DNA from: Sphaerolaimus hirsutus
Taxonomy: Eukaryota; Nematoda; Chromadorea; Monhysterida; Sphaerolaimidae
Assembly: GCA_964036195.1 (NCBI GenBank)
Contig: OZ038457.1
Location: forward strand, 24,562,787 to 24,626,786
Direction of reading: 5' to 3'
Length of the DNA: 64,000 nt
Shown: piece by piece, positions 53,986 to 64,000 of the stretch
Layout of the letters: every line of letters starts with the position of its first letter
Numbering within the stretch: position 1 is the stretch's first letter
Program-made: the position numbers and the translations under genes
Notes under the pieces: model-generated
What the model was told of the DNA's origin: nothing
What the model saw: only the letters and a program-made list of their open reading frames with translations
Databases searched by the model: none

Positions 53986-56900
53986 ATGGATTCACAGAAA
54001 GTCGAGTCAGCAGAGCCCGCTGCCACACCTGCCAGGTTTGTGTATTGATAGTTGGGAACTGATTTTTTAGCTTATGTTTAAGCATTTGGGTTTGTCAACT
54101 AATTGGTTCATTATGGTGGTGCCGTTGTGTATGGATCGGTTTTACCGTGTTTCCTGGGGATCACCCTCCCGGCGTTTATTATTGGTAGTCAGCAAATTTT
54201 GAGCGGGCTTATTCAAGGATATTTATTATTTCTTGGAAGAAAGATTGGTAAAGAATAGGCCAAAACATACCTAAAACTGGTAACAAATATGACCGCACAG
54301 GATATATTTGAACATTAATAGGGAAATAACTACACAAACTAGTATTTATATCGTAGCGTCGATTTGGCACATAATTTACATTGCATACATGATATAAATC
54401 ATTCAAGGCGGGGGTAATTCGAGGAAATACGGTAGGTAGTCTGTTTCTGCAATTTCTGTCATACCCCCACACTGAACCCCTGCATCAAACTATAAACTCT
54501 TATCACCATGAACCTTGCAGCACATCTGGTGAAGTGGCTGGCTCCAAAGCTACAACTTTGCAGAACGGCGCCGCCGCACCCGCCAAAGTTGACACTGAGC
54601 CTGATTCTGAGCAGACTGGCGACACTGCACAGAAACAGGTCGATCGTAATCGACCCCCGGTTGAGCCGTTCACTAAGTCGGTCGATTTGATTTGATAAAC
54701 CGCTTATACTCGGCGGACCGCAAAGTGTGCGCGGAATCTTACCATAATTTAATCAATAAAATCTTTTGATAAATTTCGTTATTTATTATTCCATAGTAAG
54801 AACGAAATATTATGATGAAAAAACTAATTTTTGGTTGGTTATTCAGATGGGTTATGGTGGCTTTCCATACTGAGTGTGATGTCCGCCGGGTGTACCTATA
54901 TAGATTTTCTGAACCCGTGGGGCACTACCGGGTATTGCTACCTGGGCACCCATCCTAAGTCGAGTGTTTGCCCACTATGATTTATTTAATATCGTAAATA
55001 TTATAAAAAAAATAAAAGTCGATAGAAAACCTCCACTGTCTCTTTTCAACTCTTCATTTTTGTTTTTCAGAAAAGAGGACCTGCCACACCTGAAAAGTGT
55101 GACCAATGAAAGTGGGGAAACTACTCAGGAGCCTTCGACGCACACGATTCGCCTGATTCAGAAGAATATGTACCAGCTGCAGAAGGAGGGTTGGTTGAAT
55201 GAGTCAAGTTTTGTGTGACGAACCAGGGGTCTCCAAGATTTTGGCCCTCGCGGGGCTGGATAGATAGCAAGTCGCTCCTCCGGTGGGATTGCTGAAAAAA
55301 TATTTTCTGGGGTGGGCTGGCGGGGGCGCAATATATAGGCTTTTTCAAGGTTAAAAAGGCAGAAAGGGGAAAAATCGCTAATAATCAGTTAAAAGTAGCC
55401 AAAAGTAGGTTTAAAATGGCTAAAAATATGTATATAACCATGTATATAGCCGGAAAGCGCGATTTTGAAGGTGAAAAACTATAAAAAGGTGCCAAAATTA
55501 GTGATTTTAAGCGAAAATTGGGGCAAAATTCCTTAAAAACCACTCCAGATAGATAGCTGGCCGATTTTGGGGGGGGGCAGCCCCCCCCCCCCTAGGAGAC
55601 CCCTGGTTGTAAATGTAAAAATTCGGAAAATGTTTTTAAAAAATGTGTGAAACCAATTCAAAATGTCATTTCCATGCTTACTCAATTTTCGAAATTCTGA
55701 ACTTTTCGAAGTGGACACGTCATATTGTTGTGTTCCAAATTTCAGGCCGTCGCTCCGAGGCGAGCCAGGTGCTCGAGCGCTGCGTTGAGTGGTTCGGCGA
55801 GTCCGTGCGCGAGCGCATATTTTCTCCCAGTTTTCAACCACGCATGCGCATCGCCTACAAAACGTACTGCGAGGAGAATGGTATTCCGGTTCCGGGTAGG
55901 TTTCCGGGTTTTTGTGTTGCTATTTTGTTTTGGCGCCGATTTAGTGTGTGGACCAGCCGTGGGGAAGGAAGGTAAACTAGTACAACGTCTAGTTGACTGA
56001 CGAAGTTATCAGCCCCCCAGCTCCCCAGAAAATTTTTGAGCTATCCATCCCCCCGGAGGGGCGATTTGCTATCAATTCAGCCCCCGCGAGTGCCAAAATC
56101 TTGGGGACCACTGATTGGACGTTTCATTTGTATGTTTTAAATATTCAGGGAAATAATCATTTTTTCTGTGGGGATTGTGAAGCAGTTTTCTGCGGTATTT
56201 TCTCAAAAAAATTGCGCCACCCAAAATGCTGCTCATGGGATGGCCCTATTGGCACCACGCACTAAATATTACATTAATAGTTAAATAACTAAATAGTTTA
56301 CAGCAAAATTTCGAAAACTGATAAATCAGCTTTGAACACACTTGAGTTTATGAAATCTGGACACTCAAATTGACACTGATTTTCAACTTTAATGTGTTTA
56401 AAAATTCATACAGATTTATCAGTTTCCAAAATTTCAGCCTTTCACTACTGTGTACACTCCTGGAAAAATGTCTTTAGCTTCCTCAGTGACCCATATTTAA
56501 TGTTTGGTTCGCCATTAAACCAAAAAAATCTAAGGGCTAAAGACATTTTTCTAGGAGTGTATGTGTAACTAGGGTTCGAACGATATGACTTTTCGATATC
56601 GATATTCAATATTCGATATTTTTTTCTGAAACTCGATATTCGATATACCTAGGGTTGGCCGATGTTTTTTTTTAAACGTTTTTTATTAAAAAAAAACGTT
56701 TTTTTTTAAAAAAAAACATGACGTCCGAAATGTTTTTTTTTTAAAAAAAACATCGACCGAAATTTTTAGTACTAAGCACTAGGTATTTTGCAAAATTTTT
56801 GCGCGCAAGCGCGCAATTTCACACACAAATTGACATTGGTGGTTGTTTTCATTGGTTTTGTGGCATTTTTAGTATCAAAGTATCCATTTATATATGCTAC

Positions 56901-59900
56901 CATGGGTTAATAAGCCGTCATATGTTGCTGTAGTATATAATACTGAGGTAATGTGCTTCCATGTACCTCCACAGTGTGTAACTTCACTCCCAAAGTAACA
57001 ACCTCGTTTTGATCACTATTCCGTGCCAAACTTTACCTGAAGTCACGAACATTCGACTATAAGGCGATATACAAACGATATGTCGACGAAAAATGGATAT
57101 TTTTGACACAAATCACCACTTATAATGCTATCCCATGGCTCCACAGCCATTATATGGTCATATTTAACATCACAGAGTATTGCCAGTGTCTGATATACCT
57201 ATATATGTTGACACTAGGTCATATCTGGGAGCTTTTAAAAAAAAACGTTTTTTATTAAAAAAAAACGTTTTTTTTTAAAAAAAAACGTTTTTTTTTAAAA
57301 AAAAACATCGAGTTAAAAAAAAACGTTTTTTTTCCAACCCTAGATATACCTCAATATCGATATTCGATATTGAAAAATGGTCGATATTCGATATTTCGAT
57401 ATTTTCGATATTCGATATTGCGATTTGCTTTTGGTATAGCAAGGCATATTTCAAGTGGCATATTGTATTTTCATGTGGTTGCACACATCGTTAATCATCT
57501 CTTTACTGAAATGTGAATGGTACAAGTGATTTTAACAAGGTTTACATCACTCAAAAGTAGAAAATGGAAGAGAAACATGATGAATCAAAGTGTATCAGAC
57601 AAATAACAATTGGTAGATATTACAGTTCATACTTATAACCTAATTGCTTAAGGGCATCTTGCAAAAAATAGCATATCAACATTTTCTAGCTTCAAATTTA
57701 GCACTCCAACAAAAATTACATTATAAATACTGTACTTTTACTCATCAAATACAATACTAAACACCTTCCCGGTCAGGTCCGGCACCCTATTTTTGATTTC
57801 ACTCCGGGTGCCCTAACTCCCGCTGCGGGCGGAGTAGAAAGCTGAAAATGGGGGGTATATACTTGCAACCCCCCTCTACGCTGCATCAATGGGGTAGGCC
57901 ACGGCGACCTGCTACAGGGTGGGTCGCCGTATACGCAAAGTTTTTTTTTGGCTTTTTGAGTGTCCCGCACAGGTCCGGCAGCCACTTTATTTTGCGACAC
58001 TTCGGATGCCGTACCTCCAGCTATGGGGGTGATAAAGAGCTGCAATTTGGGGGGAGTATAGACAACACCCTCCCCTACTATACCCCCTCAGGGCGGCTTC
58101 TGGCGACTCACTAAATTCCCGGTTGCCGCGGCTCAATTTCATTTCATTGAAAAAAATGTCCCATCGGGTCCGTCACTGGTTTCTGGTTCAAAAATGAACA
58201 CAGTAGTGTAGAAAATGCGCGATTAATGTGAAATAAAGCGATTAAAGATGCAATTGGATACACGTATTTTATTTTAAAAGTTGAAAAATCGCTCGCTTCA
58301 CAGGGTCTCTTTTCGAGCGATTTCGTTTCATTGGAAAAATCGACTGTCCCATTGACATGACCACCCAATAGATGTATGACAAACAATTCACTTTTTGGAA
58401 CTTTTTTATTAGACACTTGAAGAGCTGGTTTATGATACTTTAAACGGAAGGGTTAGATGATTAAAGTTATGTAAAGAACCATACCTCTAAAACTCCTGCA
58501 TTGCAAAATTTACTTAGGGGGAATTTTATGACACCATAATGACATCATTTCAGGAACAAAAATTTACAAAATTGACACGTTGAAATTCCCCCCAAGTAAA
58601 TTTTGCAATGCAGGCGTTTTAGAGGTGTGGTTCTTTACATAACTTTTATCATCAACCCCTTCACTTTAAAGTATTGTAAACCAGCTTTTCAAGTGTCTAA
58701 TAAAAAAGTTCCAAAAAGTGAATTATTTGTCATCCATCTATTGGGTGGTCATGTTTTTTTAGAGAATAAGAGAAAATTTTAGAATTTTTTCACATTAATC
58801 TCACATTTCTGAATAGTGTATAGTAGGGGAGGGGTGTTGGTAACACATCCCCAAAATTTTAGATTTATAGCCCTCCCACAGCTAAAAAATCAGTGGGTGC
58901 CGGACCTGTGAGGGACACCAGAAAAGCCAATAAAAATTTTGTACTTATGGCGACCCACCCTCTAAAGGGGTCGCCGCGACCCCCCAAATTTATGCGAAGT
59001 AGAGGGGGGTTCCGTCAATATTTCCCCCAAGTTTCAGCTTCTGGCGCACCATAGAACTGGAGATAGGATGTCACAAGTGTCATCAAAAATAGGGTGCCGG
59101 ACGTGACCGGGAAGGTGTTTATAAGCAAATCAGATCAATCATAAATATCTCAAAATGAAAATGATAACTTGATTCAGGGACACAATGCAGGTTCGATATA
59201 TCGAAAAAATGGTCGATATTCGATATCGATATTCGATATTTTTCAAAATTTCCGATATCGATATTCGATATTTTTTCAAAATTTTCGATATCGATATTCG
59301 ATATGAAAAAATGGTCGATATCCGATATTCGATATTCGATACGATATATCGTTTGAACCCTATTGTAACCACAACGCGTTGCCACTCCGGGCGCTGTGGA
59401 CTTCGATTTTTATTTACAGAGGAATACCAAGATCCACCGGAACCGGAACCGGAACCAGAAACGGAACCGGTAGCCACACCCTTAATACCTGAAATCAATA
59501 TGACTCAAAGCGATGCCGTGATGGACATTAGCGACACTTTTTCTGTGGATTCGGCCGCCCATTGGATTGAAATGAGAAAGGAATGGGTCACTAATCCGGA
59601 GGACGCGGCACCGATAGCAGAGTTTGTTTTTGCTTCTTTTTGGCGTTTTTATTCACAGATAGTTTGTAAAACTTCCACAAAATACGTATTTTTTTGCTCA
59701 CCGCAGTTGGAACGATTTACCCGAAATGCAGCGCGTGAAAAGGGGTGGAATCTATGTTCTCATGCCGACAAAGCATACTATACGGTTTATCCAGAAAAAC
59801 ATGTGGCAGCTGCAACGATCTGGTTAGCTATTATAACTGTGGCTGCTTGTTTAATGAGGTCGGCGAACGGGGGGGGGGCGCTCAGAGCGGCGGAATGGCG

Positions 59901-61098
59901 CCATGGAACGCTGTATATGTAGGTAAATATACATACAAAAACAGCAAAAAGCACAACATTGAGTGTATTTATGACGATTTGCGGCCACATAAAGCGAATC
60001 TGATGATAATACCTTGTCTGGTGAAAAACGCAAAAAAAATTTACGCTGACGCCGAAAAAGTCACATTTTCCGGTCACTTTCTGGTCTCATCCCGGGAAGG
60101 GGAGGGGGCTGCAGCCCCCCCCGCCCCCCCCTGGATACGGCCCTGCTCGTCGGGAAATAATCTGTAAGGTTACATTCATGTGGGGAATATTTTTATCGAC
60201 ATTTCAAGGGGTCGAACCTGTAAAAATGATAGAAAGCCCAAAATAATTGAAAAACTGCTCAAGGATGCGAAAAATTACAACATATTTATATTACGTGAGG
60301 AAATATTGACCAATTTGACGATTTATCTACTTTTTCGAAAAATACTCCACACTTTTCATCCAAAATTCAAATTTCAATCTCTCCAAACCTTAGGTCGCCG
60401 CGTCGACGCCTTCGACGTTCTCGACCGGGTCGACCAGTGGTTCGGCGATGACATTCGCCAACGTGTTATGACCGACAATTTCTCTGAACGTTTGCGCTCC
60501 GCTTACGTCGACTACTGCGAGGATCATTTCTTGCCTGTACCGGGTAGGTTTCGTATCTGTTTTATTTGGGGATATTGGTTGCTACGGGGGTCTCCATTAT
60601 TTTGACCCAATTTTGTGAGTTTGGCCAGAATTTCTTTAAAATTGTTGCGGGTAGCTAGATAGTTGGTTGATGGGGTTCGTGGGAGAGTATCCCAATATTT
60701 TGCCACGAGAAAGATATATAGCTGACCGATTTTGGGGCTACCCCAAGCCCCCCCCCTATTGGAGACCCGTGGTATGTTATTTAGTGCAACCGCGCTATAA
60801 ATCCACGAAAATGTTATCACAAATCTGCAATTTTACAAAAGACGTCACAAAAAACGTCACAAACTAAAAATAAAAAAATTTGAAAATGGAAAATTTGATA
60901 TATCTTTTTTCAGAAGAGTTCAAAATTGCCAAGCCGCCGAGCGCCAAAGAGGAAATCATTGTAGCCGCGCAGTGGGCTTCTGACGATTCTGACGATGGTG
61001 GGTTCGATGAAAATCCGTCGGAAACTGCCGATCCAGTGAAAAAGGAAGATATTGGTGGCCCAGTCAGCGCTCAAAAACGTTTGTCCCTCCCGCCCTAA
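53986..61098 (+). CDS. Unrecognised gene with two copies of a ~90-residue domain
   Basis: Eight exons: 53986-54035, 54521-54676, 55071-55189, 55746-55895, 59420-59621, 59707-59822, 60394-60543 and 60914-61098. Continuous phase gives 375 residues. The N-terminus is Ala/Thr/Glu-rich and probably disordered. Repeat 1 is about residues 69-158, repeat 2 about 226-314. Shared columns are DLP, a TIRxIQKNMxQLQ helix, GRR, then VLxR...WFG, RxR...FxxR, AYxxYCE and PVPEE. Each repeat is coded by an exon pair (119+150 and 116+150 nt) with identical phases. The link is acidic (PEPEPEPE) and the C-terminus Asp/Ser-rich. I recognise no family. Positive and aromatic residues in predicted helices suggest a binding module; that is inference. 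The ATG directly follows TTTTCAG, so a non-coding or trans-spliced leader exon may precede it. Confidence 0.75.
54143..54434. repeat. F1 MITE in intron 1 of the repeat-domain gene
   Basis: Left TTACCGTGTTTCCTGGGG (diverged), right GGGTAATTCGAGGAAATACG then GTA. About 290 bp. Confidence 0.65.
55224..55605 (+). repeat. F5 MITE in intron 3 of the repeat-domain gene
   Basis: It starts CAGGGGTCTCCAAGATTTTG and ends TAGGAGACCCCTG. Its left end is 34 bases after the exon 3 donor. I see no matching 8-bp flanks. Confidence 0.75.
55990..56120. repeat. F5 fragment
   Basis: Inverted partial F5 (CCGGAGGGGCGATTTGCTAT, then CCAAAATCTTGGGGACCACT). Confidence 0.55.
56455..56559. mobile_element. 105-bp Tc1/mariner-type MITE
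   Basis: Ends CACTCCTGGAAAAATGTCTT and AAGACATTTTTCTAGGAGTG, flanked on both sides by TA (56453-56454 and 56560-56561). The inverted repeats of about 25 bp cover nearly half the element. Confidence 0.85.
56650..57342 (+). mobile_element. F3 hAT-type MITE, complete
   Basis: 693 bp from TAGGGTTGGCCGATG to TTTTCCAACCCTA with a perfect 8-bp duplication GATATACC (56642-56649 and 57343-57350). It is longer than the other full copies because the terminal AAAACGTTTTTT units are expanded. Confidence 0.92.
57764..59120. repeat. 1.36-kb foldback element
   Basis: Ends ACACCTTCCCGGTCAGGTCC and GGACGTGACCGGGAAGGTGT. A second, tighter inverted pair lies inside at 58355-58540 and 58570-58752 (ATTGCAAAATTTACTTAGGG against CAAGTAAATTTTGCAATGCA). 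No transposase frame. Confidence 0.8.
59850..60150. repeat. F4 copy in intron 6 of the repeat-domain gene
   Basis: GAACGGGGGGGGGGCGCTCA, GGAATGGCGCCATGG, and right end CCTGGATACGGCCCTG. Left end truncated just after exon 6. Confidence 0.65.
60585..60772. repeat. Short F5 copy in intron 7
   Basis: Starts CGGGGGTCTCCATTATTTTG and ends ATTGGAGACCCGTGG. Internally deleted. Confidence 0.65.
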
Positions 61099-61742
61099 TT
61101 TTCTCGCGCCCTTTTGTCGCGCGGTACACTAAAACTGAACGTTCAGCATTCGTACTTTTTTAATCCGCTGAATCCGAATTCGAATTGCTGTTCAGGCGTT
61201 CTCAGTTCAGCATTTGAGGGCTAATATATTTAGCGGCATATTTGTAGTCACCTCCAAGTGGGGTTCTAACGGTTTCCCAAATACCGATTATTTTCGGGAT
61301 TTAGTCGTCATGTCAAAAACTATCCCCGAAAACTAAAAAATTACTAAAAGTCATTTCCAACTAGTTCTTTCTAGCGCTAAGTAAGTAAGCTTCCCAACGA
61401 AGTTCCTACGCTCGAATTGTTCGTTTTTCCTGCGCGTTTTCAGGCTTAATTTGTGGTGAAGTGTATCCAAATTTTATCAAACCACAAAAAGAAAAAATTT
61501 CGTATCACACTTGACGATAACTTGACCCACCAATTTGGCAGTTGAGCAAAAATCGCGAGTTAGTACGGACTTAATCCCATCGCATTCAAGCTTTTATCCA
61601 TTCTGGCGCCGATCCCGACTTAAGGACGGCTCAACGTCCAAAGAACCTTCCCAAGCTCAAACGGGCAGTGTGCCAAAAACGCGAAGTGGAGTTTGGTATT
61701 CGATTCAGTTTATTTAATCCAGCAGATATCAATAGAGTTCGA
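61099..61742 (+). other. Spacer between the repeat-domain gene and the small gene
   Basis: A frame is open from 61575 to 61752 in phase with the next coding exon but has no start codon before 61743, so part could be coding if an upstream acceptor is used. TTTATTTAATCCAG at 61710-61723 looks like a splice acceptor 19 bases before the ATG. Confidence 0.4.
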
Positions 61743-62066
61743 ATGCTGAACGGTAAGTTTCATTGTTCCGTGCGCCTTTCTCCACGAAATTTTCTTCTCA
61801 AACAAAAACAAACAACTTTCCATAAATGAACAAAAATCCACAAGCCCCGCCCCCTCCCCAAATTTTGACGCGCCCCCTGATTTGCAGCGAGCGCAAAGAA
61901 TACGGGCGGCATAAGGCGGTCGAAAGCGTTCAAGAGCATCCCGGCATTTATCGGCGGCAGTTTAGCCGCTTGCTCAGATAATCGCGACACCATTGAAGAT
62001 ATTGTCGCCAGACGCGTTCAAAAAGTTCGCCACACCCTACCGCATAGGGGCATTGTGCCCCGCTGA
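61743..62066 (+). CDS. Candidate 62-residue small protein
   Basis: Two exons, 61743-61752 and 61888-62066, joined at ACG|GTAAGT and TTTGCAG|CGAG, coding for MLN followed by a 59-residue basic chain rich in Arg and Lys (for example RRSKAFKSIPAFIGG and EDIVARRVQKVRH) ending at TGA. The donor is close to the consensus. The upstream exon could be longer if the protein starts elsewhere. I do not recognise the family. It sits 645 nt after the repeat-domain gene and 76 nt before the next ATG. Confidence 0.5.
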
Positions 62067-62142
62067 CGATTTTTTGTCGTTTTTTTGACGTCTGGTTATT
62101 TTTTCAATGAGTTTTTCGTCATCGCAGTACACGATTTCCGCG

Positions 62143-63361
62143 ATGGAAAAGGGCCGAAATCCGTTTTCGGTGACGGATTTGTTTACCGAGACGAATTTTT
62201 CCCGGGAAACTGTAGAAAAGATTTTGACGCCGCAACTGAAAACTTTGTTGGACTATTTTAAAGAAAATTGGGGCTTGCCAGAGATTCCGGAAGATATGAA
62301 AAAATTGGAGTCCATTGAACGAACCACGAATGCAGACGGGCAAGTTTGGAAATTGACGAAATTTGGCCCATTGCCAATTCCCCCGTTATATTTTCCTCCA
62401 ATTTCAGGGAGCAAGATGCGACCAAGTGTTATCTATTCTTTAAGAAGATGCAAGTACCTTATGGTGATTCCACGGTTAAAGTCATTACAAAGTTCGTTCT
62501 TTTCCCTTGTGCTCCGGATGATATGTGTAACAAAACGGCGTACCTTACCTGTTTGGCAGAATGCCACATCATTACAATATGTTCCAGTACGGTGGTTGAA
62601 CCATTTGTATGACGTCATATAAGTTTTTATTTGTGGACATTGTCTTTTTGATAAGACCCCTTTCACACTTTTTTTCTGTGGACTCCGACAACATGAAAAA
62701 GTTCAGTAATTAAGATCCGTTCAGTAAGTAAAAAGATCCATATTCATCAGATAAAATGGTCAAGTATACATACCACCTAAGCGTATATCTATGTCAAATT
62801 GCAGATGAATCGTGCTTGTCGTTCAAGAGTTACAGACGTTTGAAAAAAAATTTGTCATTGTCAGAGCGCGACAGATGGCGACAATGGTAAAATTTTTCAA
62901 ACGTCTATAACTCTTAAACGACAAGCACGATTCGTCTGCAATTTGACGTGCATATACGCCTAGGCGGTATGTATACTTGGCCATTTCATCTAATGAATAT
63001 GGAACTTTTTACTTGAATTATTGACCTTTTTCATGTTGTCGGAGTCGTCACAGAAAAAAGGTGTGAAGGGGGCCTAAGTGTCCACAAAAAAAGTAAGTTA
63101 TATCACTTTGTGGAAATGGTCTACTTTGGAAACTACAGTTTTGTGTGAAAAGTATTCTTTTGTAATTTTAAAAACTGTTTTTCTGCTCTCATTATATATT
63201 CAGCCAAATATGAAATAATCAACTATGATTGTTTTTATTCAGAATTGAAGACCTGCCAGGTATGAAAGAAACGCGCAATGAGGATGGCATCATGGTCAAG
63301 CTGCCGTCGAAAGAGACAGTACGCGCTATACAGAAGAACGTGTATCAGTTGCAGCGCCACG
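62143..63361 (+). CDS. Start of a gene with a third copy of the repeat domain (partial)
   Basis: Best model: exon 62143-62453 (103 codons plus two bases) joined to exon 63243-63361, with matching phase. The gene continues past the window. The second exon (119 nt, the same length and phase as exon 3 of the gene at 53986) codes for IEDLPGMKETRNEDG and VRAIQKNVYQLQRHG, clearly the first half of the repeat domain. The first exon starts MEKGRNPFSVTDLF and is unrecognised. An alternative is a short intron at 62344-62411 leading to a Cys-rich frame that stops at 62612, which would leave the third copy to another gene. A consensus-like acceptor (CGTCATCGCAG at 62127) precedes the ATG by 15 bases. Confidence 0.55.
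62655..63076. repeat. Foldback element between the exons
   Basis: Ends GACCCCTTTCACACTTTTTT and AAAAAGGTGTGAAGGGGGCC. Long inner arms pair around 62870 (CAGACGTTTGAAAAA and TTTTTCAAACGTCT; GACAAGCACGATTCGTCTGC against its inverted copy). About 420 bp. Confidence 0.8.
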
Positions 63362-63426
63362 GTACGTGTAAATGTTTTGCTGTTTGACACCTTGTCAGGG
63401 GTTACCAATGGGGGGGGGGGTTACCG

Positions 63427-64000
63427 TAGGGTTGGAAAAAATCAATTTGTTTTACGCCTTGATTTTTTAAAATTAAAATCAGATTTTTTTTTAAATCACC
63501 CAAATTGGGGGTATAGAGAAAAAATATATGCATGTGAAGTGTCCGATAATGTATTGTTATGTCTATTGTGGTCATATTATGACTGTGGAGTCATGGAATA
63601 GCATTATAAGCAGTGATTTTTTTCAAAAATATCCATTTTATGTCGACTTATTACGTATATCGCCTTTTGTCAAACGTTTGTGACTTCAAGTGAAGTTCAG
63701 CATGGAATAGTGCCTAAATAAGGTTGTAAGAGAAGGCTAATACATTGACAGTGATGTTACATACTGTAGAAGTATGTGGGAGCACATTGGTTTGATATTA
63801 TATACTACACTAGCATATCATGGCTTATTATTACATGGTAACATGAAAAAATGGAAGATTTGACACTAAAAATGCCCCAAAACCCATCAAAACACCACAA
63901 ATGGTAATATGTACTAGAAATTGCGCGCTTGCGCGCCAAAAAATGCAAAATACCTAGTGCAAGTCTACCAGAAATTTTGCCTTTTGATTTTTTAAATTAA
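63427..64000 (-). repeat. F3-family element running off the window end
   Basis: Starts TAGGGTTGGAAAAAATC, then F3 interior in reverse, including GAAATTGCGCGCTTGCGCGC at about 63915. It resembles the subtype at 24665-26340 (CCTTGATTTTTTAAAATTAA arms) rather than the young copies. The right end is beyond the window. Confidence 0.75.

Larger units (their letters stand above)
56570..59363. repeat. CGATAT-repeat hAT-type element with nested insertions
   Basis: Left end TAGGGTTCGAACGATATG, right end CGATATATCGTTTGAACCCT then A. Both arms (56585-56649 plus 57351-57425, and 59190-59345) are iterated CGATATT/CGATAT words. Inside lie an F3 element at 56650-57342 and a foldback element at 57764-59120. 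The flanks share TGTAAC imperfectly. Confidence 0.7.

Noticed and set aside
59185-59922. A single 245-codon open frame
   Set aside because: It reads through repeat arm, exon 5, an intron and the wrong frame of exon 6. Phase and similarity between repeats support the spliced model instead.
62346-62612. A Cys-rich 88-codon open frame
   Set aside because: It could be a terminal exon if an unusual acceptor at 62411 is used, but the alternative joining 62143-62453 to 63243 keeps phase with the third repeat copy. I could not decide, so it is only mentioned.
1-64000. CRISPR array or bacterial operon
   Set aside because: Repeats are inverted transposon ends and hexamer arrays, not spaced direct repeats. 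The genes are spliced and eukaryotic.

Overview
The window is metazoan nuclear DNA. It has spliced genes with GT-AG introns as short as about 65 nt, orthologues of conserved animal genes (BRK1, RabGDI, N-WASP, NDUFA6, UBE2N), and a dense, nested load of transposons. No rRNA, true tRNA, CRISPR or bacterial-type feature is present. I cannot name the species. Compact genes, a BEL/Pao element with an env gene and possible acceptor sites just before start codons would suit an invertebrate or tunicate-like animal, but that is inference.

Layout. 1-6178 is gene-free and holds several inverted-repeat elements. 6179-18447 is one complete, apparently young BEL/Pao LTR retrotransposon: two 1100-bp LTRs with three differences by eye, a perfect 5-bp target duplication ATGCA, a 2388-codon gag-pol frame, an env-like frame offset by +1, and a 380-codon frame overlapping the env tail. 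18448-23187 is repeats. 23188-26722 is BRK1, whose second intron is packed with a SINE and nested hAT-type MITEs. 28921-36840 is RabGDI in 11 exons. 39089-45323 is N-WASP in 10 exons. 48727-49543 (minus) is NDUFA6, divergent from UBE2N (49845-52123) across a 301-bp shared promoter. 53986-61098 is an unrecognised 8-exon gene carrying two copies of a roughly 90-residue domain with matching exon structure. 61743-62066 is a candidate 62-residue small gene. 62143 to the window end starts a further gene with a third copy of the same domain.

All exon boundaries were derived by hand from splice signals, phase continuity and family similarity. Each complete multi-exon model keeps frame and ends at a stop codon.

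Most remaining sequence is non-autonomous DNA transposons. Many have short terminal inverted repeats beginning TAGGGTT, CAGGG or CAGAG and 8-bp target duplications, typical of hAT elements. Several families differ in a short iterated internal motif (CGGGAT, CGATAT, GAGTC, TAGATAGC). BRK1 (WAVE complex) and N-WASP both promote Arp2/3 actin nucleation and sit about 12 kb apart with RabGDI between them.
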